This document shows, in pieces, positions 1 through 9,888 of a stretch of DNA of 64,000 bases; positions within the stretch are counted from its first letter, which is position 1; every line of letters begins with the position of its first letter. The stretch spans positions 1 to 64,000 of the forward strand of contig NZ_NRRW01000016.1 in NCBI RefSeq assembly GCF_016583835.1, read 5' to 3'. This stretch comes from Thiococcus pfennigii (GTDB taxonomy: Bacteria; Pseudomonadota; Gammaproteobacteria; Chromatiales; Chromatiaceae). Below the pieces are notes generated by a model. That model worked only from the letters and a program-made list of their open reading frames with translations. It was not told the DNA's origin and did not search any database. A program made the translations under genes and the position numbers.

Positions 1-328
1 GCTGTGATCCTGCGACTCCACTGCGACAGCGATGAACCATGAAGACAGCAGGAAAGCGCGGTGCGGGAAAACCGCATGCTGCGTTTGACGAGGGGGGCCA
101 GGGGCAACCCTGGCCTCTACTCTACCGTCTCTGCGCGAGCCCGTAACCCGACGGCCGGCGAATCCGGCGCCGCTCGTGTGGCGGGGGCCGGCCGCCAGGA
201 AATCGAGATGCCGGGTCGGGTAGCGGAGCCTGACCCGACATCGGAGGTCGAGCGGTACCGCCTATGCTGGATCGTCCGCAGCCCGTGGGGGGCGGCGGGC
301 GCGTCATGGTCCGCGGTGCGGACGCTGG
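1..328. other. No gene recognised
   Basis: High-GC sequence with open frames on both strands, but none has a convincing ribosome-binding site or a recognisable protein family. The window edge may cut a gene here, but nothing seen supports one. Confidence 0.4.
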
Positions 329-583
329 TTACGTGGGCCGGGCGATGCGCGGCTTCGCATGGCCTCGGCGTACGGTCGGCGGCGGGGCGGCCTCGCCTCG
401 GCTGCGCTTCGCCCGCTCCGCGAGGAACGAGTAGGCCGCCGCGGCGATGATCCGGTGGTAGGTCGCCTCCTCCGCCGGGGTGGCTTGGGTGCCGCGCAGC
501 GTCACAATCGGCCGCTGGGCGGCCGCCCCGCGGGTGGGGTCTGACGCTGGCTTCGGACTTGGCTTGGTCTTTCTCTGGGCCAT
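329..583 (-). CDS. Small basic hypothetical protein (84 aa)
   Basis: A possible gene for a small basic protein of unknown function. It starts with MAQRKTKPSPKP and carries a short helical stretch (EEATYHRIIAAAAYSFLAER) in the middle that vaguely recalls DUF2934-type small proteins, but I cannot assign it. Support comes from a GGAG ribosome-binding site 7 nt before the ATG. The lysine/proline-rich ends suggest disordered tails. It stands alone, more than 500 bp from moaA and on the opposite strand. A longer overlapping frame on the same strand exists but is proline/arginine-rich and looks like a shadow. The call could be spurious in DNA of this GC content. Confidence 0.35.
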   Translation of the reverse strand: MAQRKTKPSPKPASDPTRGAAAQRPIVTLRGTQATPAEEATYHRIIAAAAYSFLAERAKRSRGEAAPPPTVRRGHAKPRIARPT

Positions 584-1180
584 CGCTGGGCTCCGATGGG
601 GGCATTTCGGTGACCGATCCGGTCGGCGTCCTCGACGACGCCGATCTGCTGTTCACCTCATCTCATGCGTCGAATATGGTGGCGATCGGTCCTTTTGCGA
701 GCGCGATCAGGCAGTAAGATCGCATCGCTCGTCCTGTGCCAGCGCCAGTCGGGGGCGGGTCGGGCACGCCGAGTGGCGCCGCGCGGACGGATAGGGCGGC
801 GCCCGGCCCCTCCCACGCTGCCGAGGCTTGGCGGTCGCGCGTCATCGTCATGGACGCAATTTGCGGTCCATGGGATGCGAGCGTTGTAGACACTGCGGCG
901 CCCGGCGGTGTTGCAGGTCGCAACAATCGCTTGACGATTGCGCCTCCTCGTGCCGTGCCGGACACTCCGCGTGGCGCACCTCGGCACCGTCCCACTGCCG
1001 CTCTTGCGTTCATCGAATGCGGGTGGCGTCCGCGTTCGAGGCGAGCGGTGCGTCCGAGGAAAGGCCCCCGATGCGGCGCGTGTTGACGGGAGGCGAACGA
1101 GGGGCGAACCTGATCGCTTGCCTCCCGGATGATCGAGCGATGCCGAGCCCGTTGCCACCTTGCCCCGGCGCCTGCCTGCC
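584..1180. other. Intergenic region before moaA
   Basis: About 600 bp without a supportable gene. It contains one copy of a dispersed repeat at 895-1005, listed separately. I see no molybdenum-cofactor riboswitch-like structure by eye upstream of moaA, and no clear promoter. Confidence 0.5.
895..1005 (-). repeat. Dispersed repeat, segment A (copy 1)
   Basis: The minus strand from 1005 to 895 aligns with 61433-61544 on the plus strand over about 110 nt with only scattered substitutions and small gaps. Shared blocks include AAGAGCGGCAGT, GAGGTGCGCC, GTGTCCGGCA and AACACCGCCG. Neither copy is coding. The start of the related element at 4797 resembles the first 30 nt of this segment. Confidence 0.7.
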
Positions 1181-2179
1181 ATGACCCCCGACGCGAGCGA
1201 TGCGGCGCTCGTCGATGGTTTCGGGCGGCAGATCTCCTATCTGCGTCTGTCGGTGACCGACCGCTGCGATCTGCGCTGCGGCTACTGCCTGCCGCGGGGG
1301 TTCAAGGGCGGTGAGGCGCCGGGCGATTGGTTGAGCTTCGCCGAGATCGTGCGGGTCGTGGGCGCCTTTACGGCCTTGGGCGTGCGCCATGTGCGACTGA
1401 CCGGCGGCGAGCCGCTGATGCGTCGCGGCCTCCCGGATCTGGCGGCGAGCCTCGCGGCCCTGCCCGGTCTCGATGACCTGTCGATATCGAGCAATTGCAC
1501 CCGGATGGCCGCGTTCGCGGAGCCATTGCGCCGCGCCGGCGTGCGACGCCTGAACGTCAGCCTGGACAGCCTGCGGCCCGAGGTCTTCCGAGCGATCACC
1601 GGGGGGCGCCTCGCCCAGGTCCTGGTCGGCATCGAGGCGGCGCGCGAGGCCGGGCTGGCGCCGATCCGCGTCAACACGGTCGTGATGCGCGGCGTCAACG
1701 ACGACGAGATCGAGGACATCCTCGCCTACTGCATCGCGCGTGGCTTCACGCTGCGCCTGATCGAGACCATGCCGATGGGGGCGGGTCGCCTCGCCACCCC
1801 GGCGCATTACCTGGCTCTCGAGGAGGTGCGTCGGCGGCTCGCGCGCCGCTTCGACCTCAGTCCAGACCTCATCCAGGGCGGTGGTCCGGCCCGTTACGAT
1901 CGCGTCGCCGACAGCGAGACCCGCATCGGCTTCATTACGCCCATCTCCCGGCACTTCTGCGCCACCTGCAATCGGGTGCGCCTCGCCGTCGACGGCACCC
2001 TCCACCTCTGCTTGGGCCAGGAGGGCGCCTATCCGCTGCGTGCGCTGCTGCGCGCCGGTCTCGATGAGACCGAACTCGCCACCCATCTGCGCCGCGCGAT
2101 CGCCCTGAAGCCGAAGCGCCACCTGTTGCGGGAGCGCCCGGGGCAGGTGGGACGGTCGTTGTCGGCGATCGGCGGCTGA
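1181..2179 (+). CDS. moaA: GTP 3',8-cyclase MoaA
   Basis: Radical-SAM enzyme that, with MoaC, turns GTP into cyclic pyranopterin monophosphate, the first step of molybdenum cofactor synthesis. The 332-aa product has the radical-SAM cysteine motif (CDLRCGYC) near residue 28, the GGEP motif typical of SAM binding, and a second iron-sulfur cluster set near the C terminus (HFCATCNRVRL, then LHLCLG). It ends in the Gly-Gly dipeptide characteristic of MoaA. I place the start at ATG 1181 (MTPDASDAAL) because family homology begins just after it; an in-frame ATG 21 nt upstream adds only MPRRLPA. No other moa or mob gene lies beside it, so it appears to be transcribed alone. Confidence 0.95.
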   Translation: MTPDASDAALVDGFGRQISYLRLSVTDRCDLRCGYCLPRGFKGGEAPGDWLSFAEIVRVVGAFTALGVRHVRLTGGEPLMRRGLPDLAASLAALPGLDDLSISSNCTRMAAFAEPLRRAGVRRLNVSLDSLRPEVFRAITGGRLAQVLVGIEAAREAGLAPIRVNTVVMRGVNDDEIEDILAYCIARGFTLRLIETMPMGAGRLATPAHYLALEEVRRRLARRFDLSPDLIQGGGPARYDRVADSETRIGFITPISRHFCATCNRVRLAVDGTLHLCLGQEGAYPLRALLRAGLDETELATHLRRAIALKPKRHLLRERPGQVGRSLSAIGG

Positions 2180-2509
2180 GCCGGTGGGGTTGCCGCGGCG
2201 GGGCGGTCCGTCGCGGGAGGGGCAAATGGACCCGAGCCCAGGCTGTAATCCCCCGTTGCCGACACGCACCCGGGGCGGCCAGGTCGGCTCGTGGGCGCTC
2301 GCGACGGCCTCGCGCTGGCCGGCGAGCACCCGAGCGGTGCGAAATTTTGGATTTTCTGTCAGTTCCTTGCGTTCGATTCGGGTCTCCTCGACGGCACGCG
2401 GGAGGGGCCAGTCGGCGTACGTGGCATGCCAAGTGCTTCAGGCTCGGCAATGCCGGACGGCCCGCTGCGGCGCCGGCAGTCATCGACAAGATTTCGAGCG
2501 GAGGTAGAG
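2180..2509. other. Intergenic region after moaA
   Basis: 330 bp with no supportable gene. An open frame runs through it into the next gene, but the ribosome-binding site and signal peptide of that gene place its start at 2510. The stretch around 2340-2370 is relatively AT-rich and probably holds the promoter of the downstream small gene. Confidence 0.5.
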
Positions 2510-2773
2510 ATGAAGACGCTGCATGCTGCGCATTTGGGGGCCTTGGTCGTGGGCATCGCCTTGGCGTCGCCGACGGTCTTCGCCGGCGACGACTGGGACC
2601 GCTACAGCGACAAGGGCGGGGCCGTGACGCATGCCCAGTGGGCCCACGGCACGGCCGAGAAGAACTTCGGCGTCGTCCGCCAAGTCAAGCAGGCCGAGGA
2701 CCTGGGGATCATCCCGACCTCGCTGCCGATCGGCGGGCTTGGCGCATCGACCGGCGCGGACGAGGGCGAGTAG
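2510..2773 (+). CDS. Small secreted protein of unknown function (87 aa)
   Basis: Encodes an 87-residue precursor with a clear Sec signal peptide (MKTLHAAHLGALVVGIALAS, cleavage after PTVFA). A short mature part of about 60 residues begins GDDWDRYSDKGG. The mature part has no cysteine, so it is neither a lipoprotein nor disulfide-bonded. I do not recognise the family. The start is set by a strong GGAGG 5 nt before ATG 2510. The gene is monocistronic: a strong terminator lies about 90 bp downstream and the next gene faces it. Its high-quality start and terminator suggest it is expressed well; a periplasmic role is the natural inference. Confidence 0.75.
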   Translation: MKTLHAAHLGALVVGIALASPTVFAGDDWDRYSDKGGAVTHAQWAHGTAEKNFGVVRQVKQAEDLGIIPTSLPIGGLGASTGADEGE

Positions 2774-2865
2774 GCCCAGGTCACCCCGCGCCGAAGACGG
2801 TCCGGATCTCAACCTATGACGGAACGGCCGCCGATCGGCCCACGCCGGGCCGGTCCGGCCGCGAG

Positions 2866-2897
2866 CCCGACCAGGGCCGGCCCTGGTCGGGCCTTTT
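2866..2897 (+). terminator. Rho-independent terminator
   Basis: A perfect 13-bp inverted repeat (CCCGACCAGGGCC paired with GGCCCTGGTCGGG) with no loop other than what the hairpin itself needs, followed by CCTTTT. It ends transcription of the small secreted-protein gene and may also act on the convergent hydrolase gene. Confidence 0.85.
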
Positions 2898-2967
2898 CGT
2901 ATCGGGCGCCGAGCAATGGCGCCGTCCGACTCCTACCGCAATAGCCCCCGGGTTCTCCCCGGAATGC

Positions 2968-4659
2968 TCAGTCGGGCCGGTCGGTCGCCTCGGCGATCCC
3001 CAGGCGTTCGGCCTCGCCACGGATTGCCTCGATGCCGAGGAGGCTCCGCACCAGGATGGCGCTGATCTGATCCCAGATGTCGGCGGGCAGGACCGGTTGC
3101 ACGGCGGCGTCGCCATCGTCCGGGTCGCGGAAGAGGGCCAGCAGTTCGGCGACGCCGGCGCTCACCGAATCCGGACCCGGGACCCAACCGTCGCCGTCGC
3201 GATCGACATAGGGGTCGCTCGCCATGATCGTCTCCAGGTCCCGATCCGGGGCCTCGGCACCGGTGGCCTCGTTGATGGCGGCGATGACCTGGTTCGCGAC
3301 ATAGCCCTGGATCGTGTGGCCAGGGTGCACGCCGTCCATCGAGAAGGCGTGTCCGCGGCCCCAGCGGCGCGTGAAGGCGCGCCCGCCGACCTCGATCGTC
3401 GTCGCGCCGGTCAGCGCGTCGTTGAGGAGCGCGCCCATGTCGACGAGGTGCATGCGCGGCCCGCGCGCCGCGATGGCCGAGCGGATCAGGGCGTTGAAGC
3501 CCTCGATGCGCTCGACGATGAGCCGCTGTTCGGCCTCCGAGAGGACCAGGCCGTCGGCCTGCGTGCCGTCGGCGTCTTCGAGGATCGCGTTGACCTCGTC
3601 GATCGACGCGCCGGTGCCGAGCAGCGTGTACATCATCAAGAAGGTGAAGAGCGAGATCCGATCGCCGTTGACGGCGGTCGTCTGGCCGGGCTGCGGTCGT
3701 GCGAACGAGGCGGGCACGCTGTAGTCTGGGCTCAGCTTGCGCAGGTAGAGTTCCAGGTCCTCGGCGTCCATCAGATAGCCGACGCCCGTGTAGTAGGGCA
3801 GCGTCAGTGCGAAGAGGTCGAAGCCGGCCGGCAGGCGCCCGGCGGGATACTCGAGCAGGTCGAGGAGTTGTCCGTACTGGGCCTCGAAGTCGGCGAGGTC
3901 GGTGAGATTGCGCAGGATCGCCGACTCGGTGAAGGGCTCGAACGACACCAGACCACGCGCCTCGGCCTCCCCGAGCAGCCGGCGCAGCCCCGGGCTCAGT
4001 TCGGCGGCGATCGCGTCGAACGGGAGGGGCTGATAGGTCGGGGACTGCCCGCCGGCGCCGAGCGAGGCGGCGCTCGAATCATTGTTGCCGATCCAGAGGA
4101 TGACCAGGCCGCTGGTCCAGGGATCGAGCGCGCTGCGCTTCAGCCACCAGCGCGCCCCATCCATCTGCGAGGCCGGGGCGCCGTGGAGGAGGTTCAGCGG
4201 ATAGAGCACGCGGTCGTACTTGTCCTCGAGGCGGCGCGGCAGGATCGGGTCGCAGAGATAGTCGTCGCTCGGATAGGATTCGTCGACCCCGGCGCGCTTG
4301 TAGTATTCGAGCCCCACCATCGAGAAGATGTTGGCCCCGTCGACGCCGAGGTTGGTCGGCTTGACGAAGGGGTCCATGCGCACGCCCGCATCGTCGAAGA
4401 GGGGCTGCGAGAAGGTCAGCGGCATGACCTGGCCGAGCGAGTCGGCGACCCCTTGCAGGTAGGCGTTCAGCGTGTTCGTCGCATTGTTGGTCGCATCCAT
4501 GGTGCCGTGCGTCAGGCTGTCGCCGAGCCCGAGCAGGAGCGTCGGTGGGGCCGCCGCCTGCAGCGGCCCGGCGGGTGCGACCGCCGGCGCGGCGACCAAA
4601 CCGGCGGCGACGAGGCAAGTCGCGATCGGCCCTGGGTTCCATCGGTTGCGGTTCGACAT
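2968..4659 (-). CDS. Secreted GDSL/SGNH-family hydrolase
   Basis: Likely an exported esterase or lipase of the SGNH superfamily (563 aa). After a signal peptide (MSNRNRWNPGPIATC..., cleavage near the alanine/proline-rich stretch around residue 30) it shows block I GDSLTHG with the nucleophilic serine. The oxyanion asparagine follows in WIGNNDS, and the Asp-x-x-His catalytic pair in SMDGVHPGH. Near the C terminus, DRDGDGW resembles an EF-hand-like calcium loop. It is longer than minimal SGNH enzymes (about 200-350 aa) because of large inserts between the blocks. ATG 4659 is chosen for the GAGG ribosome-binding site and the signal peptide; upstream ATGs add a non-signal extension. The substrate is unknown, and the position next to the small secreted protein gives no clue. 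Confidence 0.8.
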   Translation of the reverse strand: MSNRNRWNPGPIATCLVAAGLVAAPAVAPAGPLQAAAPPTLLLGLGDSLTHGTMDATNNATNTLNAYLQGVADSLGQVMPLTFSQPLFDDAGVRMDPFVKPTNLGVDGANIFSMVGLEYYKRAGVDESYPSDDYLCDPILPRRLEDKYDRVLYPLNLLHGAPASQMDGARWWLKRSALDPWTSGLVILWIGNNDSSAASLGAGGQSPTYQPLPFDAIAAELSPGLRRLLGEAEARGLVSFEPFTESAILRNLTDLADFEAQYGQLLDLLEYPAGRLPAGFDLFALTLPYYTGVGYLMDAEDLELYLRKLSPDYSVPASFARPQPGQTTAVNGDRISLFTFLMMYTLLGTGASIDEVNAILEDADGTQADGLVLSEAEQRLIVERIEGFNALIRSAIAARGPRMHLVDMGALLNDALTGATTIEVGGRAFTRRWGRGHAFSMDGVHPGHTIQGYVANQVIAAINEATGAEAPDRDLETIMASDPYVDRDGDGWVPGPDSVSAGVAELLALFRDPDDGDAAVQPVLPADIWDQISAILVRSLLGIEAIRGEAERLGIAEATDRPD

Positions 4660-5030
4660 CGGGTACCTCATAGGTATTGCAGCTAACGCGCAGGCGGGCA
4701 TCGTGGCACCGCGCGCGACTAAAGGTCCCTCTCGAGTGCCCCGTTTCCCCGGCGGCGCCGTCCGTCCGCCGCTCAGGTATCGCTTCAACCTACGAAGCGG
4801 CCGTTCGACGGTGCCCGCGGTGCGCGTCGTAGCGGCCTGCGAATCGCTGGTGAGCCGGGCTCCCGTAAAGCCTCTTCGCGATTTCAGCGCGTTCGATCCA
4901 TGATGAAGCGGTCAACGGTCGTTCCTAGGTTCAAGAATAACCTGTGCGCTCGTCGGGTCGGCGCTGAGTCGCCCGACATCGGGGGGCGAGCGGTGGCGGG
5001 CGCGCAGGTCCGAGAGGTGCGCGACTCGGG
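4660..5030. other. Intergenic region with a dispersed repeat
   Basis: About 370 bp separate two minus-strand genes. It includes a copy of a dispersed repeat (4797-4934). Apart from that I see no gene; the promoter of the GDSL hydrolase should lie here. Confidence 0.5.
4797..4934 (+). repeat. Dispersed repeat, segment B with a shortened segment A
   Basis: From 4824 to 4934 this aligns with 61561-61672: shared blocks include GCGTCGTAGCGGCCT, TCGCTGGTGAGC, CTTCGCGATTTCA and CCATGATGAAGCGGTCAAC. The preceding 27 nt (GACGGTGCCC, GGTGCG) match the first part of segment A, so this copy looks like the full element at 61433-61672 with its middle deleted. Confidence 0.7.
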
Positions 5031-5963
5031 TCATGCGGCCCGCCCGTCGGGGGTGTCCGGTGCCAGCACCGCGAGGGCCCCGGGCAACACCTCGTAGTGC
5101 AGCGGCAGCGTCAGGCGCAGCCGTTCGCCGTCGTTCATCAGGGTCACCCGCGAGCGACGCCGTTCCCCGAGCCTGGCCTGCGCCAGCACATGGTGGAAGA
5201 TGCGTGGATCCTCCGTCCAGGTCCCATTGAGGACTCGCAGCGCCAGGCGCGGTAGCTCCCGCAGCGGACCCTTGTGGACGCCGTAGACGCCGAGCAGCCC
5301 GAGATCCAGGCGCGGCCGCCGCGGGTACAGGCCCGGCTCGGGCGCGAGGGGATTGTTCGTGACCACGAGCGCGCGGGTCAGCAGGGTCCGACTGCGGCCG
5401 TCGAGGTCCAACGTGACGCGCCGATAGGGGTAGCGCCCGAGCATCCAGAGCGCCTTGCGCACCAACCGCCCCCAGAGCCGCAGGGGTCCGACGCCGCGCG
5501 CCGCCTCGCGGGTGCGCGACAGGGCCGTGCTCATGCCGAGCATGGACGCGCAGAGGAAGTGGGCGCCGTTGACGCGCCCGACGTCGATCGTCCGCGTCGG
5601 CGCGTCGACGAGGGCCTCGATCGCCGCTGCCGGTTCCAGCGGGATGCCGAGATCGCGCGCGAGCAGGTTCGCGGTGCCGAGCGGGACGATGCCGAGCGGT
5701 ACCGGGCGCCCGATCAGGGCCTCGGCGACCGCGAGGATGGTGCCGTCCCCGCCGAGGCAGAAGACCTGCTCGGCGCCCTCGGCGAGGCCCGCCTCCAGGC
5801 GACGGCGCCAGGTCCCGGGCCGGCGGCGGCCCATGTCGAACGGGATCGAGGTTGCTGTCGCCCCGCGTTCGGCGAGCCGTGCCGCGAGACGTCGCGGTAG
5901 GTCGTCGCCCTGCGCGGCTGCGGATCCGGAACGGGGGTTGAAGACGATGATCGCGCGCGACAT
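5031..5963 (-). CDS. Diacylglycerol kinase-family lipid kinase (YegS/LCB5-like)
   Basis: A 310-aa protein of the DAGK catalytic superfamily, which phosphorylates diacylglycerol or related lipids with ATP at the cytoplasmic membrane face. Visible motifs are the N-terminal NPRSG nucleotide-binding turn (residues 9-13), the signature GGDGT (about 71-75) and PLGTANLLARDLGIP. A C-terminal NDGER replaces the usual DGE of the family. No membrane segment is evident, as in YegS. Length is typical. The ATG start agrees with the family's beta-strand-first N terminus (MSRAIIVFNP). It is separated by about 160 bp from ribD on the same strand and is probably not co-regulated with it. The substrate cannot be deduced. 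Confidence 0.85.
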   Translation of the reverse strand: MSRAIIVFNPRSGSAAAQGDDLPRRLAARLAERGATATSIPFDMGRRRPGTWRRRLEAGLAEGAEQVFCLGGDGTILAVAEALIGRPVPLGIVPLGTANLLARDLGIPLEPAAAIEALVDAPTRTIDVGRVNGAHFLCASMLGMSTALSRTREAARGVGPLRLWGRLVRKALWMLGRYPYRRVTLDLDGRSRTLLTRALVVTNNPLAPEPGLYPRRPRLDLGLLGVYGVHKGPLRELPRLALRVLNGTWTEDPRIFHHVLAQARLGERRRSRVTLMNDGERLRLTLPLHYEVLPGALAVLAPDTPDGRAA

Positions 5964-6127
5964 GAGGCATGGGCTCCCGATAGGATAGCGGCAGGATCAG
6001 GGTTGCGATGCCGGCGGGATGTCACCAACGCCGGCACTGCCGATCGCCCGCAAGCGGGCTCCCACCCCGGGAGCCGTTTACCATCCAACCCCACTATGCC
6101 CGCCCCCGAGGTCGATCGCAGGCGGGT

Positions 6128-7275
6128 TCATCGCGGGGTCGGGCGCAGCGTTAGGCGCAGGTCGGGTCCGATCCGCCGGACGTCGTGGATCTCCAGCGGG
6201 ACGCGTTCGGCCATCTGGGTCAGACCCGGCAGCCGGAACAGGCCGCGGGCCGCGTCGCCCATCAGGTGCGGCGCGAGGTAGAGGATCAGCTCGTCGACGA
6301 GCCCGGCCTGGAGTGCGGCCCCGGCCAGCGTCGGGCCGGCCTCGATCAGGATCTCGTTGAGCTCGCGCCGGGCGAGCTCGCCGAACAGGGTGGACAGGTC
6401 GACGTGGGTCTCGGTCCGGTCCTTGGTCGGGTCCTGGCTTGGGTCTGGGGCCGGGCAGACGAGGACTTGCGCCCCAGCGGCCTCCAGCGCGGCGCGGCGT
6501 GCCGGTTCGTCGGTCGCGCAGGCGATCAGGGTCGCGCCCGGCAGGCCGAGCAGGCGGGCCGTCGGAGGCGTGCGCAGGCGGCTGTCGACGATGACCCGCA
6601 GCGGTTGGCGGACCGCCTCGCCCGGCGGCAACCCGAGGGCCTCGGCCGTGAGGCGGACGTTCAGCGAGGGGTCGTCGGCGAGGAGGGTGCCGCTGCCGGT
6701 GAGGATCGCCGAGGCCCCCGCCCGCAGCCGCTGCACATCAGCGCGCGCCGCCTCGGAGGTGATCCAGCGGCTCTCGCCGCTCGCCATCGCGGTGCGCCCA
6801 TCCAGGCTCGCGGCGAGCTTGACCCGGCAGAAGGGCAGGCCCGTGCGTTGCCGCTTGATGAAGCCTGGGTTGAGCGCCGCGGCCTGCTCCGCGAGCAGGC
6901 CCACCTCGACGGCGATCCCGGCCTCGCGCAGGCGCTCGAGACCGCGGCCGGCGACGCGCGGGTTGGGGTCGATCATGGCCGCGACGACCCGCGCGACCCC
7001 GGCCGAGATCAGCGCGTCGGCGCAGGGCGGGGTCCGGCCGTGGTGCGAGCAGGGTTCGAGGGTGACGAAGGCGCTCGCGCCACGCGCCCGCTCGCCGGCC
7101 TGGGCGAGGGCGACGCGCTCGGCGTGCGGGCCGCCGGCACGCTGGTGCCAACCCTCACCGACGATCTCGCCGTCGCGGACCAGGACGCAGCCGACGCGGG
7201 GGTTCGGATCGGTCGTCCAGCGGCCGCGCTCGGCCAGGCGCAGCGCCCGGGCCATGAAGGCATGGCCCGCGGCCA

Positions 7276-7276
<1 letters not shown>
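6128..7276 (-). CDS. ribD: Bifunctional riboflavin biosynthesis deaminase/reductase RibD
   Basis: Catalyses the deamination and then the side-chain reduction of the pyrimidine intermediate of riboflavin synthesis. The 382-aa product has the N-terminal cytidine-deaminase-like zinc site (PHAERVAL, then LEPCSHHGRTPPC at about residues 50-85). The C-terminal RibD reductase domain follows (KLAASLDGRTAMASGESRWI, later LIEAGPTLAGA). An unusual charged stretch rich in Asp/Thr (DPSQDPTKDRTETHVD) is inserted in the reductase half. The ATG at 7276 shares one base with the nrdR stop (TGATG), so translation is probably coupled. The gene closes the glyA-nrdR-ribD operon; the usual following rib genes are absent here. 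Confidence 0.93.
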
Positions 7277-7803
<527 letters not shown>

Positions 7804-7815
7804 GGTCGCGGGTCC

Positions 7816-9075
7816 CTAGTCGCGCTCGTAGACCGGGAAGCGGGCGCAGAGGGCCAGGACCTTGTCGCGCACGGCGCCGATCGCGCCCTGGTCGCCGCGG
7901 GCATCGATGACATCGCACATCCAGCCGGCCAACTCGCGCGCCTCCTCGGTGCCCAGCCCGCGGGTCGTGATCGCCGGGGTGCCGACCCGGATGCCGCTCG
8001 TGACGAACGGCGACTGCGGATCGTTCGGCACCGCGTTCTTGTTGACGGTGATGTTGGCCGCGCCGAGCCAGGCGTCGACGTCCTTGCCGGTCAGGCCCTG
8101 GTCGATGAAGCTGACCAGGAACAGGTGGTCGTCGGTGCCGCCGGAGACCACGTCGTAGCCGCGCGCGAGGAAGACCTCGGCCATCGCCCGGGCGTTGCTG
8201 ATGACCTGCTGCTGATAGACCTTGAAGGCCGGTTCCATCGCCTCCTTGAAGGCCACCGCCTTGGCGGCGATCACATGCATCAGTGGTCCGCCCTGGATGC
8301 CGGGGAAGACCAGCGAGTTCAGCCGCTTCTCGATCTCCGGGTTGGCCTTGGCGAGGATCAGGCCGCCGCGCGGTCCGCGCAGGGTCTTGTGGGTCGTGGT
8401 CGTCGTCACGTCGGCGATCGCGACCGGGCTCGGGTAGAGGCCGGCGGCGACGAGGCCGGCGACATGGGCCATGTCGACCAGCAGGTAGGCGCCGACCGCG
8501 TCGGCGATGGCACGGAAGCGCGCCCAGTCGACGATGCGCGAGTAGGCCGAGAAGCCGGCGACGATCATCCGCGGGCGGTGCTCGTGGGCGAGCCGCTCGA
8601 CCTCGGCGTAGTCGATCTCCCCGGTGGCCGGATCCAGCCCGTACTGGACCGCGTGGTAGAGCTTGCCGGAGAAGTTCGGCTTGGCCCCGTGGGTCAGGTG
8701 CCCGCCGTGGGCGAGGCTCATGCCGAGGACCGTGTCGCCCGCCTCGCACAGCGCCATGTAGACGGCGGCGTTGGCCTGCGAGCCCGAGTGCGGTTGGACG
8801 TTCGCGTAGTCGGCGCCGAAGAGTTGCTTGGCCCGCTCGATGGCGAGGCGCTCGGCGACGTCGACGTACTCGCAGCCGCCGTAGTAGCGCTTGCCCGGGT
8901 AGCCCTCGGCGTACTTGTTCGTCATCACGCCGCCCTGCGCCTGCATCACGCGCGGGCTGGTGTAGTTCTCCGAGGCGATCAGCTCGATGTGCTCTTCCTG
9001 GCGGCGCTCCTCGTCCTGGATCGCCTGCCACAGCTCATCGTCATAACCGGCGATCTGCATGGATTTGTCGAACAT
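7816..9075 (-). CDS. glyA: Serine hydroxymethyltransferase
   Basis: PLP enzyme interconverting serine and glycine while charging tetrahydrofolate with a one-carbon unit, in the cytosol. The 419-aa length is normal. Signatures include [11 protein letters not shown] near the N terminus, [12 protein letters not shown], and the PLP lysine motif [14 protein letters not shown] around residue 225. The start at ATG 9075 ([10 protein letters not shown]) is favoured by a GAGGAGA ribosome-binding site; an in-frame start 21 nt upstream lacks one. First gene of the glyA-nrdR-ribD operon; upstream lies a long repeat-filled noncoding region that should contain its promoter. I see no glycine-riboswitch structure by eye. 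Confidence 0.97.
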   Translation of the reverse strand: MFDKSMQIAGYDDELWQAIQDEERRQEEHIELIASENYTSPRVMQAQGGVMTNKYAEGYPGKRYYGGCEYVDVAERLAIERAKQLFGADYANVQPHSGSQANAAVYMALCEAGDTVLGMSLAHGGHLTHGAKPNFSGKLYHAVQYGLDPATGEIDYAEVERLAHEHRPRMIVAGFSAYSRIVDWARFRAIADAVGAYLLVDMAHVAGLVAAGLYPSPVAIADVTTTTTHKTLRGPRGGLILAKANPEIEKRLNSLVFPGIQGGPLMHVIAAKAVAFKEAMEPAFKVYQQQVISNARAMAEVFLARGYDVVSGGTDDHLFLVSFIDQGLTGKDVDAWLGAANITVNKNAVPNDPQSPFVTSGIRVGTPAITTRGLGTEEARELAGWMCDVIDARGDQGAIGAVRDKVLALCARFPVYERD

Positions 9076-9888
9076 AAGGGCTCTCCTCAGCGGCAAAACG
9101 CGTCATTGTAGCCCGTGCGCGGTGCATGCGTCGCCGGCCCGATTCCGTTTTCCACGACGGATCTGTTCGGGTCAGCCGCGTCGGGCCGCCGTGGAACAGG
9201 CCGTTTCACTCTCGGCGCGCCGCCACGCCGGCACGCACGATGGAGGCGCGGTTCGGCGGTCGCCGAGCAGGAGCGGGCGCGCGCCGCAACCGGGCTGCGG
9301 CCTCGGCGGGAGGTGCGTCGCCGGCTGTCGGGTTACGCCCTGAGGGGCTAACCCGACCTACGGCCCTCGGCGATATCGGCACGGCCGTAGGTCGGGTTAG
9401 GCGCGCCATCGCGGTGGTCGCTGCGCAAGCACAGGCCGGCGCGCGCCGTAACCCGACGGCGACCTCCGCGGGCGCGGCGTTGCCGGCTGTCGGGTTACGC
9501 CCCGCGGGGCTAACCCGACCTACGGCCCCGGCGCAGATCGGCACGGCCGTAGGTCGGGTTAGGCGCGCCATCGCGGTGGTCGCTGCGCAAGCACAGGCCG
9601 GCGCGCGCCGTAACCCGACGGCGACCTCCGCGGGCGCGGCGTTGCTGGCTGTCGGGTTACGCCCTGAGGGGCTAACCCGACCTACAGCCCCGGCGCAGAT
9701 CGGCGGCCTCCCCGCGCGCCGCTTGCGCCGGTAGGTGCCCGCTTGCGGGCGATCCGGGCGGCCAATGGCCGGCAAGGCGGCCACCCGACGGTGCGCAGTT
9801 GGCCGTCCAGACGCAACGCGGCCGGGCTCCCCGGGCGTGGACGCCGTTGCGCGCGCGGCGCGGTCTCCGGCGGGCACCCTGGCCGCCC
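9076..9888. other. Noncoding region with palindromic repeat array
   Basis: Over 800 bp without a supportable gene between glyA and the DUF2750 gene. Most of it (9265-9720) is the tandem repeat array described separately; a GCCCGCTTGCGGGC palindrome sits at about 9737. The long open frames here are produced by the repeats. Confidence 0.6.
9265..9720. repeat. 162-bp tandem repeats built from REP-like palindromes
   Basis: GTAGGTCGGGTTAG occurs at 9387 and again at 9549, and the sequence between repeats almost exactly with a 162-bp period. A degenerate unit precedes it and a partial one follows, about 2.7 units in all. Each unit contains the inverted pair GTCGGGTTA...TAACCCGAC in more than one spacing, so it can fold into hairpins. 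Motifs of the GTAGGTCGGGTTA type are known as REP-like elements in proteobacteria, often mobilised by RAYT (TnpA-REP) transposases; no such transposase is in this window. Confidence 0.85.

Noticed and set aside
2347-4686. A 779-codon open frame on the plus strand
   Set aside because: It runs antisense through the GDSL hydrolase, which has signal peptide, catalytic motifs and ribosome-binding site; the plus-strand product has no recognisable domain.
9265-9720. Possible CRISPR array
   Set aside because: The units repeat over their full 162-bp length; there are no unique spacers and no cas genes.
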